DNA from: an uncultured Eubacteriales bacterium
Lineage (GTDB): Bacteria > Bacillota > Clostridia > Oscillospirales > Oscillospiraceae
Direction: 5' to 3'
Length of the DNA stretch: 64,000 nucleotides
NCBI GenBank assembly: GCA_900549475.1
Contig: UROF01000007.1
Span: 35,371-99,370, forward strand
The notes under the pieces were generated by a model. That model worked only from the letters and a program-made list of their open reading frames with translations, had not been told where the DNA came from and made no database searches. The position numbers and the translations under genes are program-made. Below, piece by piece: positions 51,845-60,253 of this stretch (positions within the stretch are counted from its first letter, which is position 1; each line of letters begins with the position of its first letter).

Positions 51845-51951
51845 CCCCGGCGAAAGAAGATCTCCACGCTATACAGCGTGGTTTTTCTGTTTTTTAGGAT
51901 ACATTCGCCGGGGACTGACCCGGCTTTGGATATACCCCGGATGATCCGGGG
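51845..51951 (+). ncRNA. Structured 3' region / candidate small RNA
   Basis: CCCCGGCGAA (51845-51854) is perfectly complementary to TTCGCCGGGG (51905-51914), enclosing a 7-bp hairpin terminator. A second palindrome CCCCGGA/TCCGGGG lies at 51935-51951. Such nested pairing outside coding sequence suggests a folded RNA or processed 3' end; no known RNA family is recognised. Confidence 0.4.
51864..51896 (+). terminator. Terminator of the 25-codon gene
   Basis: Perfect stem CCACGCT/AGCGTGG (51864-51870 with 51875-51881), ATAC loop, then TTTTTCTGTTTTTT. Confidence 0.9.
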
Positions 51952-52050
51952 AAAGCAAAAATGCCGTGTCCGGCGGTTTCTGCCGGAGATGTCCCCGCTT
52001 GCCATATCTTTTCTGCCGTCTGCGGCGGGAAGATGATGCAAAAAGCAAAG

Positions 52051-52087
52051 AAAGAGACGGACGGGAAAGACCCGTCCGTCTCTTTTG
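52051..52087. terminator. Bidirectional terminator beside the pyrophosphatase gene
   Basis: A 13-bp perfect stem (52053-52065 with 52071-52083) with T-rich flanks on both strands. On the minus strand it lies 13 bases past the pyrophosphatase stop. Confidence 0.88.
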
Positions 52088-52099
52088 TTTTTCTCTGTT

Positions 52100-53716
52100 T
52101 CAGCCCCACAGAGCGGAGAGCATGGGGACCATCTGCTTTTTCCGGGACATGACCCGGGGCAGGAAGGCCTCATGGTCCTTGACCTCCACGTTGAAGGCCT
52201 GCCGGAAGGTGTCCTCCCCTCCCAGGCACAGGATCTTGCTGCCCTCCAGCAGTACGTCGGTAAGCATGAGGACCATCATGCTGTAGCCGTGCTCCGCCTT
52301 GGTCTTGGCCATCAGCTCCAGGAACTGGTCCTTGCGCTTGAGCTGGCGGTCGGAGTCCACGCAGGTGATCTGACTGATGCCGAAGTCATGTCCGGCAATG
52401 TGGAACTCCTTGAAATCCCCGAACAGCAGCTCCTCCACCGGCTTATCCTCCGGAGCGGAGGCGGAGAAGATCTGCTGGCCCAGCTCGTCCAGGGAGATAC
52501 CGGCAATATGGGCCATCCGCTCTGCCATCCGCCGGTCCCTGGGGGTGCAGGTGGGGGATTTGAACATGACGGTGTCGGAGACGATGGCGGCGGCCATCAG
52601 TCCCGCCAGCTTGGCGGAGGGCATGAGTCCCCGCTCCTGGTACATGCCTGCCACAATGGTGGTGGTGCTGCCCACAGGCTCGTTGCGGAAGTAGATGGGG
52701 TTGCGGGTCTGGATGTCCGCCAGACGGTGGTGGTCGATGATGGCCAGAATGTCCGCCTGATCCAGGCCCGGTACCGACTGGGCGGCCTCGTTGTGGTCCA
52801 CCAGTACCACCTGCTTGTGACGGGGACGGATCAGGTGGTACCGGGAGAGGGTGCCTACCACCCGGTCGTCGGCATCCAGGATGGGATAACTGCGGTAGCG
52901 GCTCTGCAGGACCACCTCCCGCACGTCGTCGATGTAGTCCTCCAGCCGGAAAAACTGGAGGTCCTTCTTTTGTGCGATGCGGCTGACGGGAATGGCCTGG
53001 AAGATCCGCCGGACTGTGCGGTAGCTGTCGTAGGGGGTGGAGATGATGCAGGTGTCCTTGGCCATTTCCCGGATGTCGTCGGGCAGCTCCGCCTGGCAGA
53101 GGATCACACATTTGACGCCGAATTCCACAGCCTTGCGGAGCATATCCGGCTGGTGGCCGCAGAGCAGCACGGTCTCCTTCTTCCGGAAGGGGGGGAGGTC
53201 CGTGCCCTGGGGCAGAGCCAATATCACTTCACCGGTGATGGTGTTCACCACCTCGTCAGTCTCAGTGAGAAGCTGCCCCTCCAAAGCGCTGAGGATATTG
53301 AAGATGGGCACCTTCCGCAGGGAGGGATCGGTGATGGTGTGCATGTCGTATCCGGCAATGTCCCCGGCGGTGAGCATGCCTTTCAGATGTCCCTCGTCGT
53401 CGGTGATGGGGATGGCGGAGATATGCTGATCCTCCTCCATGGCGGACCAGGCCCGGTTGACGGTGACAGCCTCGTGGAGAATCGGGGGCTGGTCGTAGTC
53501 CAGGTCCAGCACCTGGGTGCGGACATTCTTCAGATGGAGGGGCGCCTCGAAGCCGAAACGGGCCAGGATGGCCCGGGTCTCATCGCTGAGCTGGCCCAGC
53601 CGGGCAGCTACATACTGCCGGTCGCCTACGGCGTTGCGCAGGGCGGCATAGGCCATGGCGGAGACAATAGAGTCGGTGTCCGGGTTGCGGTGTCCGGTCA
53701 CATAGATTTTATCCAT
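52100..53716 (-). CDS. ppaC: Family II (manganese) inorganic pyrophosphatase with CBS and DRTGG regulatory domains
   Basis: A 538-residue enzyme. The DHH domain begins GHRNPDTDS (8-16); residues about 70-310 insert a CBS, a DRTGG-like and a second CBS segment; then DHHRLADIQ and VGSTTTIVAGMY complete DHH, and the DHHA2 domain ends with the SRKKQM catalytic loop. CBS-pyrophosphatases are inhibited by AMP/ADP and stimulated by ATP and diadenosine polyphosphates, which suits a nucleotide-heavy locus. It overlaps the DUF1643 gene by 8 bases. Confidence 0.95.
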   Translation of the reverse strand: MDKIYVTGHRNPDTDSIVSAMAYAALRNAVGDRQYVAARLGQLSDETRAILARFGFEAPLHLKNVRTQVLDLDYDQPPILHEAVTVNRAWSAMEEDQHISAIPITDDEGHLKGMLTAGDIAGYDMHTITDPSLRKVPIFNILSALEGQLLTETDEVVNTITGEVILALPQGTDLPPFRKKETVLLCGHQPDMLRKAVEFGVKCVILCQAELPDDIREMAKDTCIISTPYDSYRTVRRIFQAIPVSRIAQKKDLQFFRLEDYIDDVREVVLQSRYRSYPILDADDRVVGTLSRYHLIRPRHKQVVLVDHNEAAQSVPGLDQADILAIIDHHRLADIQTRNPIYFRNEPVGSTTTIVAGMYQERGLMPSAKLAGLMAAAIVSDTVMFKSPTCTPRDRRMAERMAHIAGISLDELGQQIFSASAPEDKPVEELLFGDFKEFHIAGHDFGISQITCVDSDRQLKRKDQFLELMAKTKAEHGYSMMVLMLTDVLLEGSKILCLGGEDTFRQAFNVEVKDHEAFLPRVMSRKKQMVPMLSALWG

Positions 53717-54353
53717 AGATCATTCGCTCCTTATCGGAAACTGACAGCCCGGCGCAGTAGGCCCGGGCGTCGAAGGGTTCCAGAACGCTGTCCTTGCGGA
53801 GGTAAAGGGGGTGGTGGGGATGTCCTTTTTTGCTGCGGGCTCCGGCGGTAAACCACCGGGCGCCGTACTGCTCCCCGATGTCCACCATATCCAGGACGCA
53901 CTGAGGAAGATAGCAGCGCTGCTCGATCACAGTGCCCCAAGCGGCCCATACCGCCGGGGCAGGCGACAGGGACAGGGCGTAGGCGAAGGCGGCCATGTTC
54001 TCCCGGTGGAGGGCCTCGTTGCGCTCCTTCTCCATATCCTGGGGCCGGGTGGCCCGCTGGGCATAGACGTTGAACATGATAAAGCTGTCAAAGCCGTTGT
54101 GGAGGGCCACACGCTCCACACTTTTGAGGGTGGGGTCCAGGTCGCCGGGGGCGGCGGTGGAGGGATTGACGCCCACGCAGATCAGGGGATGTTCTCCCCG
54201 GGTGGCCAGGATGTATCGGTATTCGGTATAGACGTTGGGGACATACAGCCAGCGCTGGGCGTCATAGTCCGGTGAGGGACCTTCTGCCGCTGCCAGGGCA
54301 TCGGCAAAGGGAAGTATATCCAGTTCAGCGGTGGGACAGCCAGGGATATGCAA
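53709..54353 (-). CDS. DUF1643-family protein
   Basis: A 214-residue protein with the family signatures ICVGVNPSTAAPGDLDPTLKSVERVA and FIMFNVYAQRAT, and a late GHPHHPLYLRKDS segment. TTG start at 54353 follows AAGGAGG nine bases upstream. The family has no settled function. It overlaps the pyrophosphatase start by 8 bases, so the two are co-translated. Confidence 0.88.
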   Translation of the reverse strand: MHIPGCPTAELDILPFADALAAAEGPSPDYDAQRWLYVPNVYTEYRYILATRGEHPLICVGVNPSTAAPGDLDPTLKSVERVALHNGFDSFIMFNVYAQRATRPQDMEKERNEALHRENMAAFAYALSLSPAPAVWAAWGTVIEQRCYLPQCVLDMVDIGEQYGARWFTAGARSKKGHPHHPLYLRKDSVLEPFDARAYCAGLSVSDKERMIYG

Positions 54354-54433
54354 GGTGCTGCGCCTCCTTTTTACTATGCTGGCATCAGTGTATCACAGCT
54401 GTCCCCCAGGGTGCAACAGGGAAAGCGTTAAAT

Positions 54434-54465
54434 AAAATGCCCGTCCGGTAAAGGACGGGCATTTT
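54434..54465 (-). terminator. Terminator of the SLH-protein gene
   Basis: A 13-bp perfect stem (54465-54453 with 54446-54434) followed on the minus strand by ATTTAAC, about 20 bases after the stop. Confidence 0.85.
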
Positions 54466-54485
54466 GCTGCTTGGTGAGGGAAGTC

Positions 54486-56648
54486 TCAGTCTTTCTCTGC
54501 CGCCTGCTGGATCCGCCAGATGATAGCGGCGATCTCACTGCGGCGGAGGGGCGCGTCGGGATGGTAGAGGGCCTGACCATTGGAGAGGGTAGTTCCCTCC
54601 ACGATACCGGCCTCGTAGAGAGCGACGATGGCCGCGGCAGAGGAAGAGGTGGTCGGGACATCCTGGAAGGGCGACTCTTTGATCCGGATGGGAAGCTTGA
54701 GCTTCATGGCTGCGGCGGCCAGCTCTGCCAGTTCGCCCCGGGTGATCTCCTGACGGAGGGGGACAGTTTTTTCCAGAAGCCCGTGGGATATGGCATATTT
54801 GAGGTAGCCGCTGGCCCAGTGGCTGCCGTCGGAGGGCTGCTCGTCAACACCTGTGGCCAGCAGTACCAGCTTCAGGGCCTCACCCCAGGTGACGTTGCTG
54901 TTGGGAGAGTAGGTGGTGGCGGAGGTGCCGGTGATGATGCCCGCTTCCGCCAGGTCTGCCACATAGGAGTAGAACCAGCTGCCGGGCTTCACGTCGGTAA
55001 AGGGGACTTTCCCGTCCTCCTGGACAGAAAAGACGATGGAGCCCACATAGAGCAGCTCCCCGGCGGTGTTATAGGCCGCGTAGCGGACAGAGGAGTCTGC
55101 TGTTCCGGCGGTGTAGGACAGGCTGCTGATGGATTGGTAGGAGAAGGCCTTTTCGCCGATGGAGGCGGCAGTAAGGCGGGTGGCGCCGTTATTGGCATAC
55201 AGATCTCCGGCGGCAGGCACTTCCAGGAAACGGATGTAAAAACCGCTGCCCCGGTTGCCGGTGACGTCGTGGTAGACCGTCTGGAAGTCTCCGGCGGAGA
55301 GCTTGGTGGCGCTGTCCTCTGCAACAGGGCAGCTTACCGCCTGCACCTCTTTGGGATTGACGAAAAGGAAAAGACGGCCGGAGCGGTAGACCTGGTTCCC
55401 ATTTCCGTCGCTGCCGTAGGCCTCGAAGGGGATGGATACGGAGCCGGTGAACCGGCTGTCAGGGACAAAGGCCACCTCGTCCAGCAGGGCGTGGTCGCTC
55501 TCACCGGCGGAGACATAGCAGCTCTCATCCTCCGACACAGGGGTACCGGGCCTGGCGGCGGAGAGGTAGCCCTGGCGCAGCGTGCCGGAAGAGGCGGCGG
55601 GGAGGCTGGTAAAGCGGACCAGGGTCAGTTTTCCGCGGGGATAGGCCGTCTGCCAGAAGGCGGCAAAGTCCTGGGCTGAGAGGGTAACAGAGTCCCCTTT
55701 CACGGTGGTGTACAGGACATCGACACTGCCCAGATCCTGTTCCACAGCAATGGTGAGAAGCCCGGGATAGGCAGTGCCCTCCTGGTCGTAAGCGGTAAAG
55801 CCGATGGCATAGGCCCCTGCGCTGTCGGGCTCAAAGCGGACCTGGGTCAGCGGGGTTCCCTCCCCGTCTGCCAGCGAGTAGCGCTCTCCGGGGGTGACTT
55901 TCAGATCCCCGGCGGCAGAGCTGGGCTTTTTGTCAAACACCACATAGGAGGCTTCCCCACCGGCGTCTTTCACCGCCTGGATGATCTGATCGGCCACGGA
56001 TACGGGGGTGCGGCCGGTTTCGGCGCCCAGGCTCAGATACAGATCCCGGCTGCCGATGACTGCCTCAGCGGAGAGAAGATCCTGCACGTGGACCTTTACG
56101 GTGCAGGAGGCGCTGATGGTTTTGCCCGCCACGGCATTTCCGGGCACTGCCGTGACAAAGCAGACAAAGGAGTAGTCCCCCTCCTTGCTGGTAACAGAGG
56201 GGGGCAGCGGGCAGCGCTGGCCGGTACTGATGCTGGTGCCGTTGTAGTACCAGCTGTAAGACAGGGTGTATTCCCCTGTGACATCTTCATTGTTTTTCCC
56301 CAGGGTAAGGGTCACGCCGTCCAGCGAGATCGCCGCGTCGCTGTCGCCCATGGCTGCGGTAAAGGCGGTATCCGACGGCAGCGTGATGTGTACTTTGCTG
56401 TAGTCGATAGCACCGCAGGCGCTGCAGCGGCCGTTATCCGTAAAATCGTGAGGAGCAGCCAGGTCGCTGTAGCCGTCCTCCGGACAGGATACGGTGTGGG
56501 TGCGTCCGTCGCCGTTGTCGGTGCATAGGGTCTCGCCGCCGCACTGGGGGCAGGAGGCGGAGGCCAGGGCGGCGGGGGTCAGGCTCAGGATCAGAACCAG
56601 AGCCAGCAGGGCCGCCACGAGGCGGCGCAGGGAAATTCGTCTCGTCAT
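54486..56648 (-). CDS. Secreted surface protein with three SLH domains and tandem ~110-residue repeats
   Basis: A 720-residue exported protein. A Sec signal peptide (about 1-31) is followed by two Cys pairs resembling zinc ribbons (CPQCG at 33-37, CSAC near 70), an Ig-like segment, and at least three degenerate ~110-residue repeats with a shared F-xPDSxFxG...YxAYxxxG pattern (about 200-510). The C-terminus has three S-layer homology domains (VPFTDVKPGSWFYSYVADLAEAGIITG, the second near 585, FQDVPTTSSSAAAIVALYEAGIVEG). It is probably held to secondary cell-wall polymer. ATG at 56648 follows AAGGAGG and leads the signal peptide; longer in-frame starts do not. Confidence 0.88.
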   Translation of the reverse strand: MTRRISLRRLVAALLALVLILSLTPAALASASCPQCGGETLCTDNGDGRTHTVSCPEDGYSDLAAPHDFTDNGRCSACGAIDYSKVHITLPSDTAFTAAMGDSDAAISLDGVTLTLGKNNEDVTGEYTLSYSWYYNGTSISTGQRCPLPPSVTSKEGDYSFVCFVTAVPGNAVAGKTISASCTVKVHVQDLLSAEAVIGSRDLYLSLGAETGRTPVSVADQIIQAVKDAGGEASYVVFDKKPSSAAGDLKVTPGERYSLADGEGTPLTQVRFEPDSAGAYAIGFTAYDQEGTAYPGLLTIAVEQDLGSVDVLYTTVKGDSVTLSAQDFAAFWQTAYPRGKLTLVRFTSLPAASSGTLRQGYLSAARPGTPVSEDESCYVSAGESDHALLDEVAFVPDSRFTGSVSIPFEAYGSDGNGNQVYRSGRLFLFVNPKEVQAVSCPVAEDSATKLSAGDFQTVYHDVTGNRGSGFYIRFLEVPAAGDLYANNGATRLTAASIGEKAFSYQSISSLSYTAGTADSSVRYAAYNTAGELLYVGSIVFSVQEDGKVPFTDVKPGSWFYSYVADLAEAGIITGTSATTYSPNSNVTWGEALKLVLLATGVDEQPSDGSHWASGYLKYAISHGLLEKTVPLRQEITRGELAELAAAAMKLKLPIRIKESPFQDVPTTSSSAAAIVALYEAGIVEGTTLSNGQALYHPDAPLRRSEIAAIIWRIQQAAEKD

Positions 56649-56889
56649 AGGGGCATCATCCTCCTTGGGAAACCGGGCGCGGACGCATGTCCGCAGGAAC
56701 TTGTGGGAACAGTATACCATAGGGACAGGAAAAAATCGTAACAAATCCTGTAACAAATCTGTGACAAATGTAAACGGGAGGGCAAGAGGTCCTCCCTTCC
56801 GGCGCCGGGCTGCCGGGGATTGACAGGAGCGGAGGTATTTTTTATAATTATTCTGGAGAAGTTTGAAAATCAATAAGAAGGAGAGGGAA

Positions 56890-58404
56890 ATGCCCATGCG
56901 CGGAATCCCGTCATCTGTTACCGATATCCGAAAGAAAGTGTTCACTGAGGTGGCCCGGCTGGCCTACGACGGCGCCTATGACCGGATGGAGAAATTGCCC
57001 TATGTCATCGTGCCCGGTGAGGAGGCAAAATACCGGGAATCCATCTTCCTGGAGCGGGCCATCGCCGGGGAGCGGGTGCGCCTGGCTATGGGCCTGCCTC
57101 TTCGCCCGGTAGATCAGCACACCGTCCTCTCTGACGGCGTCACCGAGAGCGCCGTGGCGGAGAAGTACTACGATCCTCCCCTCATCAATATCATCAACTA
57201 TGCCTGCCACGCCTGCCCCACCAAGCAGTACCGCATCACGGAGTACTGCCAGGGGTGCCTGGCCCAGTCCTGCCGCCAGGTCTGCCCCAAGGATGCCATC
57301 CGCTACGTCAACGGCAAGTGCTATATCCGCCAGGAGCAGTGCATCAAGTGCGGCAAGTGCGCCGAGGCCTGCCCCTATAACGCCATCATCAAGCTGGAGC
57401 GGCCCTGCGTGAAGGCCTGCGGTATGGACGCCATCGGCTCCGATGACCACGGCCGGGCCAAGATCGACTACGACAAGTGTGTCTCCTGCGGCATGTGCCT
57501 GGTGAGCTGCCCCTTCGGCGCCATTGTGGACAAGGGTCAGATCTTCCAGCTGATCCACGCCATCAAGCGGGGGGACAAGGTCATTGCCATCGTGGCCCCC
57601 GCTTTCCTGGGACAGTTTGGCCCCGAGGCCACCCCTGAGCGGCTCACCGCCGCCATGAAGCGCCTGGGCTTTGCCGGCGTGGCAGAGGTGGCGGTGGGTG
57701 CGGATCTCTGCACCATCGAGGAGGCCAAGGACTTCATGCGGGAGGTGCCGGAGAACCAGCCCTTCATGGCCACCTCCTGCTGCCCCGCCTGGTCCGTCAT
57801 GGCCAAGAAGCTCTTCCCCCAGTTCACCGACTATATTTCCATGGCTCTGACCCCCATGGTCCTCACCGCCCGTCTCCAGAAGCAGAAGGACCCCTCCTGC
57901 CGCATCGCCTTCATCGGCCCCTGCGCCGCCAAGAAGCTGGAGGCCAGCCGCCGCTCCATCCGCAGCGATGTGGACTTCGTCCTCACCTTTGAGGAGCTCC
58001 AGGGTATGTTCGAGGCGAAGAACGTCCGCTTTGAGGACATCCCCAAGGAGGAGGAAGTGCCTCTCAATCAGGGCACCGGCGCGGGCCGGGGCTTCGCAGT
58101 CACCGGCGGTGTGGCCGGTGCGGTGGTGGACGCCATCCACCGTATGGACCCGGACCGGGAGGTGAAGGTGGCCTCCGCCGAGGGCCTGGATAACTGCAAA
58201 AAGATGCTGCTGCTGGCCAAGGCCGGCAAGTATAACGGCTACCTCCTGGAGGGCATGGCCTGTCCCGGCGGCTGCGTGGCCGGTGCGGGCACCATCCAGC
58301 CGGTGGGCCGCAGCGCCGCCGCGATCAACAAGTACAGCCGGGAGGCGGACAAGCAGAACGCGCTGGATTCCGACTATGAATTGGACCTGCCTCTGCTGGA
58401 ATGA
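56890..58404 (+). CDS. [FeFe]-hydrogenase-like protein (group B type) with ferredoxin-like clusters
   Basis: A 504-residue protein. After an ~80-residue N-terminus come Cys-rich ferredoxin-like segments (CQGCLAQSCRQVCPKDA, CIKCGKCAEACPYNA, CVSCGMCLVSCPFGA). The H-cluster part shows TSCCPAW (about 295), FIGPCAAKKLE (about 342) and EGMACPGGCVAGAG (about 454), the three motifs in the variant form typical of group B hydrogenases. It would bind H2 or protons at the H-cluster, but physiological roles of group B are poorly known. ATG at 56890 follows AAGGAG by six bases. Monocistronic with a terminator. Confidence 0.85.
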   Translation: MPMRGIPSSVTDIRKKVFTEVARLAYDGAYDRMEKLPYVIVPGEEAKYRESIFLERAIAGERVRLAMGLPLRPVDQHTVLSDGVTESAVAEKYYDPPLINIINYACHACPTKQYRITEYCQGCLAQSCRQVCPKDAIRYVNGKCYIRQEQCIKCGKCAEACPYNAIIKLERPCVKACGMDAIGSDDHGRAKIDYDKCVSCGMCLVSCPFGAIVDKGQIFQLIHAIKRGDKVIAIVAPAFLGQFGPEATPERLTAAMKRLGFAGVAEVAVGADLCTIEEAKDFMREVPENQPFMATSCCPAWSVMAKKLFPQFTDYISMALTPMVLTARLQKQKDPSCRIAFIGPCAAKKLEASRRSIRSDVDFVLTFEELQGMFEAKNVRFEDIPKEEEVPLNQGTGAGRGFAVTGGVAGAVVDAIHRMDPDREVKVASAEGLDNCKKMLLLAKAGKYNGYLLEGMACPGGCVAGAGTIQPVGRSAAAINKYSREADKQNALDSDYELDLPLLE

Positions 58405-58410
58405 GATACC

Positions 58411-58456
58411 AGCCCCCTCTTCTGTCACTTTAACGATGGGAAGAGGGGGCTTTTTT
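58411..58456 (+). terminator. Terminator of the hydrogenase-like gene
   Basis: A 12-bp stem (58411-58422 with 58440-58451) and a TTTTT tail. Confidence 0.9.
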
Positions 58457-58552
58457 GTAAGAATTTGTCCAGATTCCGCCTTTACAAACCCCGCTGGGCG
58501 TGATACCATGTGGACTAATCACACAACTGAGATGAAGGAGCGTAGCACTGCC

Positions 58553-60061
58553 ATGGCTTACTATTACAGCGAACCGTCCCATACCTTCAGCGAGTACCTG
58601 CTGGTGCCCGGCTATACCTCTCCCGACTGCATCCCCGCTAATGTCTCCCTGCGTACTCCCCTGGTGAAATACCGCAAGGGCCAGGAGGAATCCCCCCTCT
58701 CTTTGAACATTCCTCTGGTGTCCGCTATCATGCAGTCCGTGTCCAACGACACCCTGGCGGTGGCTCTGGCCAAGGAGGGCGGCATCTCCTTCATCTACGG
58801 CTCCCAGTCCGTGGAGGATGAGGCGGCCATGGTGGCCCGGGTGAAGAGCTACAAGGCGGGCTTTGTCCCCAGCGACTCCAACCTCTCCCCTGACGCTACC
58901 ATGCAGGACGTGGTGGACCTGAAGAAGCGTACCGGCCACTCCACTGTAGCCATTACCTCCGACGGTACCAGCCAGGGCAAGCTCCTGGGCATCGTCACCA
59001 GCCGGGACTACCGCATCAGCCGTATGGACCCTGCTACCAAGGTCAGCACCTTCATGACCCCCTTTGAGCGGCTCATCACCGCCCCTGAGGGCACCACCCT
59101 CAAGGAGGCCAACGATATCATCTGGGATCACAAGCTCAACTCCCTGCCCATCGTCAGTGCCGACGGGCGGCTGCTGTACTTCGTGTTCCGCAAGGACTAC
59201 GAGCAGCACAAGGAGAACCCTGCGGAGCTGCTGGACAGCCACAAGCGCTATATCGTGGGCGCCGGCATCAACACCAAGGACTATGAAAAGCGGGTTCCCG
59301 CTCTCATTGAGGCGGGCGCCGATGTTCTCTGCATCGACTCCTCCGAGGGCTATTCCTGCTGGCAGGAGCAGACCCTCAAGTTCATCCGGGAGCGCTACGG
59401 CGACAGCGTCAAGGTAGGCGCGGGCAACGTGGTGGACCGGGACGGCTTCCGTTTCCTGGCTGAGGCGGGCGCCGACTTTGTGAAGGTAGGTATCGGCGGC
59501 GGCTCTATCTGCATCACCCGTGAGACCAAGGGTATCGGCCGGGGCCAGGCCACGGCTCTCATCGAGGTGGCTGCCGCCCGGGACGAGTACTTTGCCGAGA
59601 CCGGCATCTATGTCCCCATCTGCTCCGATGGCGGCATCGTCCACGACTACCATATGACCCTGGCGCTGGCCATGGGCGCTGATTTCATCATGCTGGGCCG
59701 GTACTTCGCCCGCTTTGACGAGAGCCCCACCAACCGTGTGCTGGTCAACGGCCAGTATATGAAGGAGTACTGGGGCGAGGGCTCCAACCGGGCCCGGAAC
59801 TGGCAGCGCTACGATCTGGGCGGCGGCAGCGGCCTGGCCTTCGAGGAGGGCGTGGATTCCTATGTCACCTACGCCGGCCCCCTGAAGGAGAACGTGGCCA
59901 AGAGCCTGTACAAGGTGAAGTCCACCATGTGCAACTGCGGCGTGACCAATATCCCCGACCTGCAGAAGAATGCAAAGCTGACCCTGGTGTCCGCCACCTC
60001 CATCGTGGAGGGCGGCTACCACGACGTGGTCCTCAAGGCCCACGGCAACAGCCAGAACTAA
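58553..60061 (+). CDS. guaB: IMP dehydrogenase, Tritrichomonas-like type
   Basis: A 502-residue IMPDH. The N-terminus MAYYYSEPSHTFSEYLLVPG, the CBS pair (about 105-215) and the catalytic loop with Cys320 in GIGGGSICITRETKGIGRG match, nearly segment by segment, my recollection of Tritrichomonas foetus IMPDH (catalytic Cys319), rather than the common bacterial GIGPGSICTTR form. The flap keeps Arg-Tyr (WQRYDLGG). It oxidises IMP to XMP, taking the product of the purine cluster toward GMP. ATG at 58553 agrees with that homologue and follows AAGGAG; upstream in-frame ATGs lack a site. Confidence 0.93.
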   Translation: MAYYYSEPSHTFSEYLLVPGYTSPDCIPANVSLRTPLVKYRKGQEESPLSLNIPLVSAIMQSVSNDTLAVALAKEGGISFIYGSQSVEDEAAMVARVKSYKAGFVPSDSNLSPDATMQDVVDLKKRTGHSTVAITSDGTSQGKLLGIVTSRDYRISRMDPATKVSTFMTPFERLITAPEGTTLKEANDIIWDHKLNSLPIVSADGRLLYFVFRKDYEQHKENPAELLDSHKRYIVGAGINTKDYEKRVPALIEAGADVLCIDSSEGYSCWQEQTLKFIRERYGDSVKVGAGNVVDRDGFRFLAEAGADFVKVGIGGGSICITRETKGIGRGQATALIEVAAARDEYFAETGIYVPICSDGGIVHDYHMTLALAMGADFIMLGRYFARFDESPTNRVLVNGQYMKEYWGEGSNRARNWQRYDLGGGSGLAFEEGVDSYVTYAGPLKENVAKSLYKVKSTMCNCGVTNIPDLQKNAKLTLVSATSIVEGGYHDVVLKAHGNSQN

Positions 60062-60253
60062 GACAGCCGCTCTTCCTTGGACGGCGGCTTCCTCCGGCGG
60101 CCCGGTTTCGGGCCGCCGGAGGCCGTTTTCCGGCAGTATTTCCTGCAAACCATGGGAAAAGCCTTGCATTTTGCGGGAAATGGAGTATGATAGCCACAGA
60201 AAGAGGGGAAACCGGAAAGGGGTTTCCCACAGATCAGAGAAAGAGGCATGACC

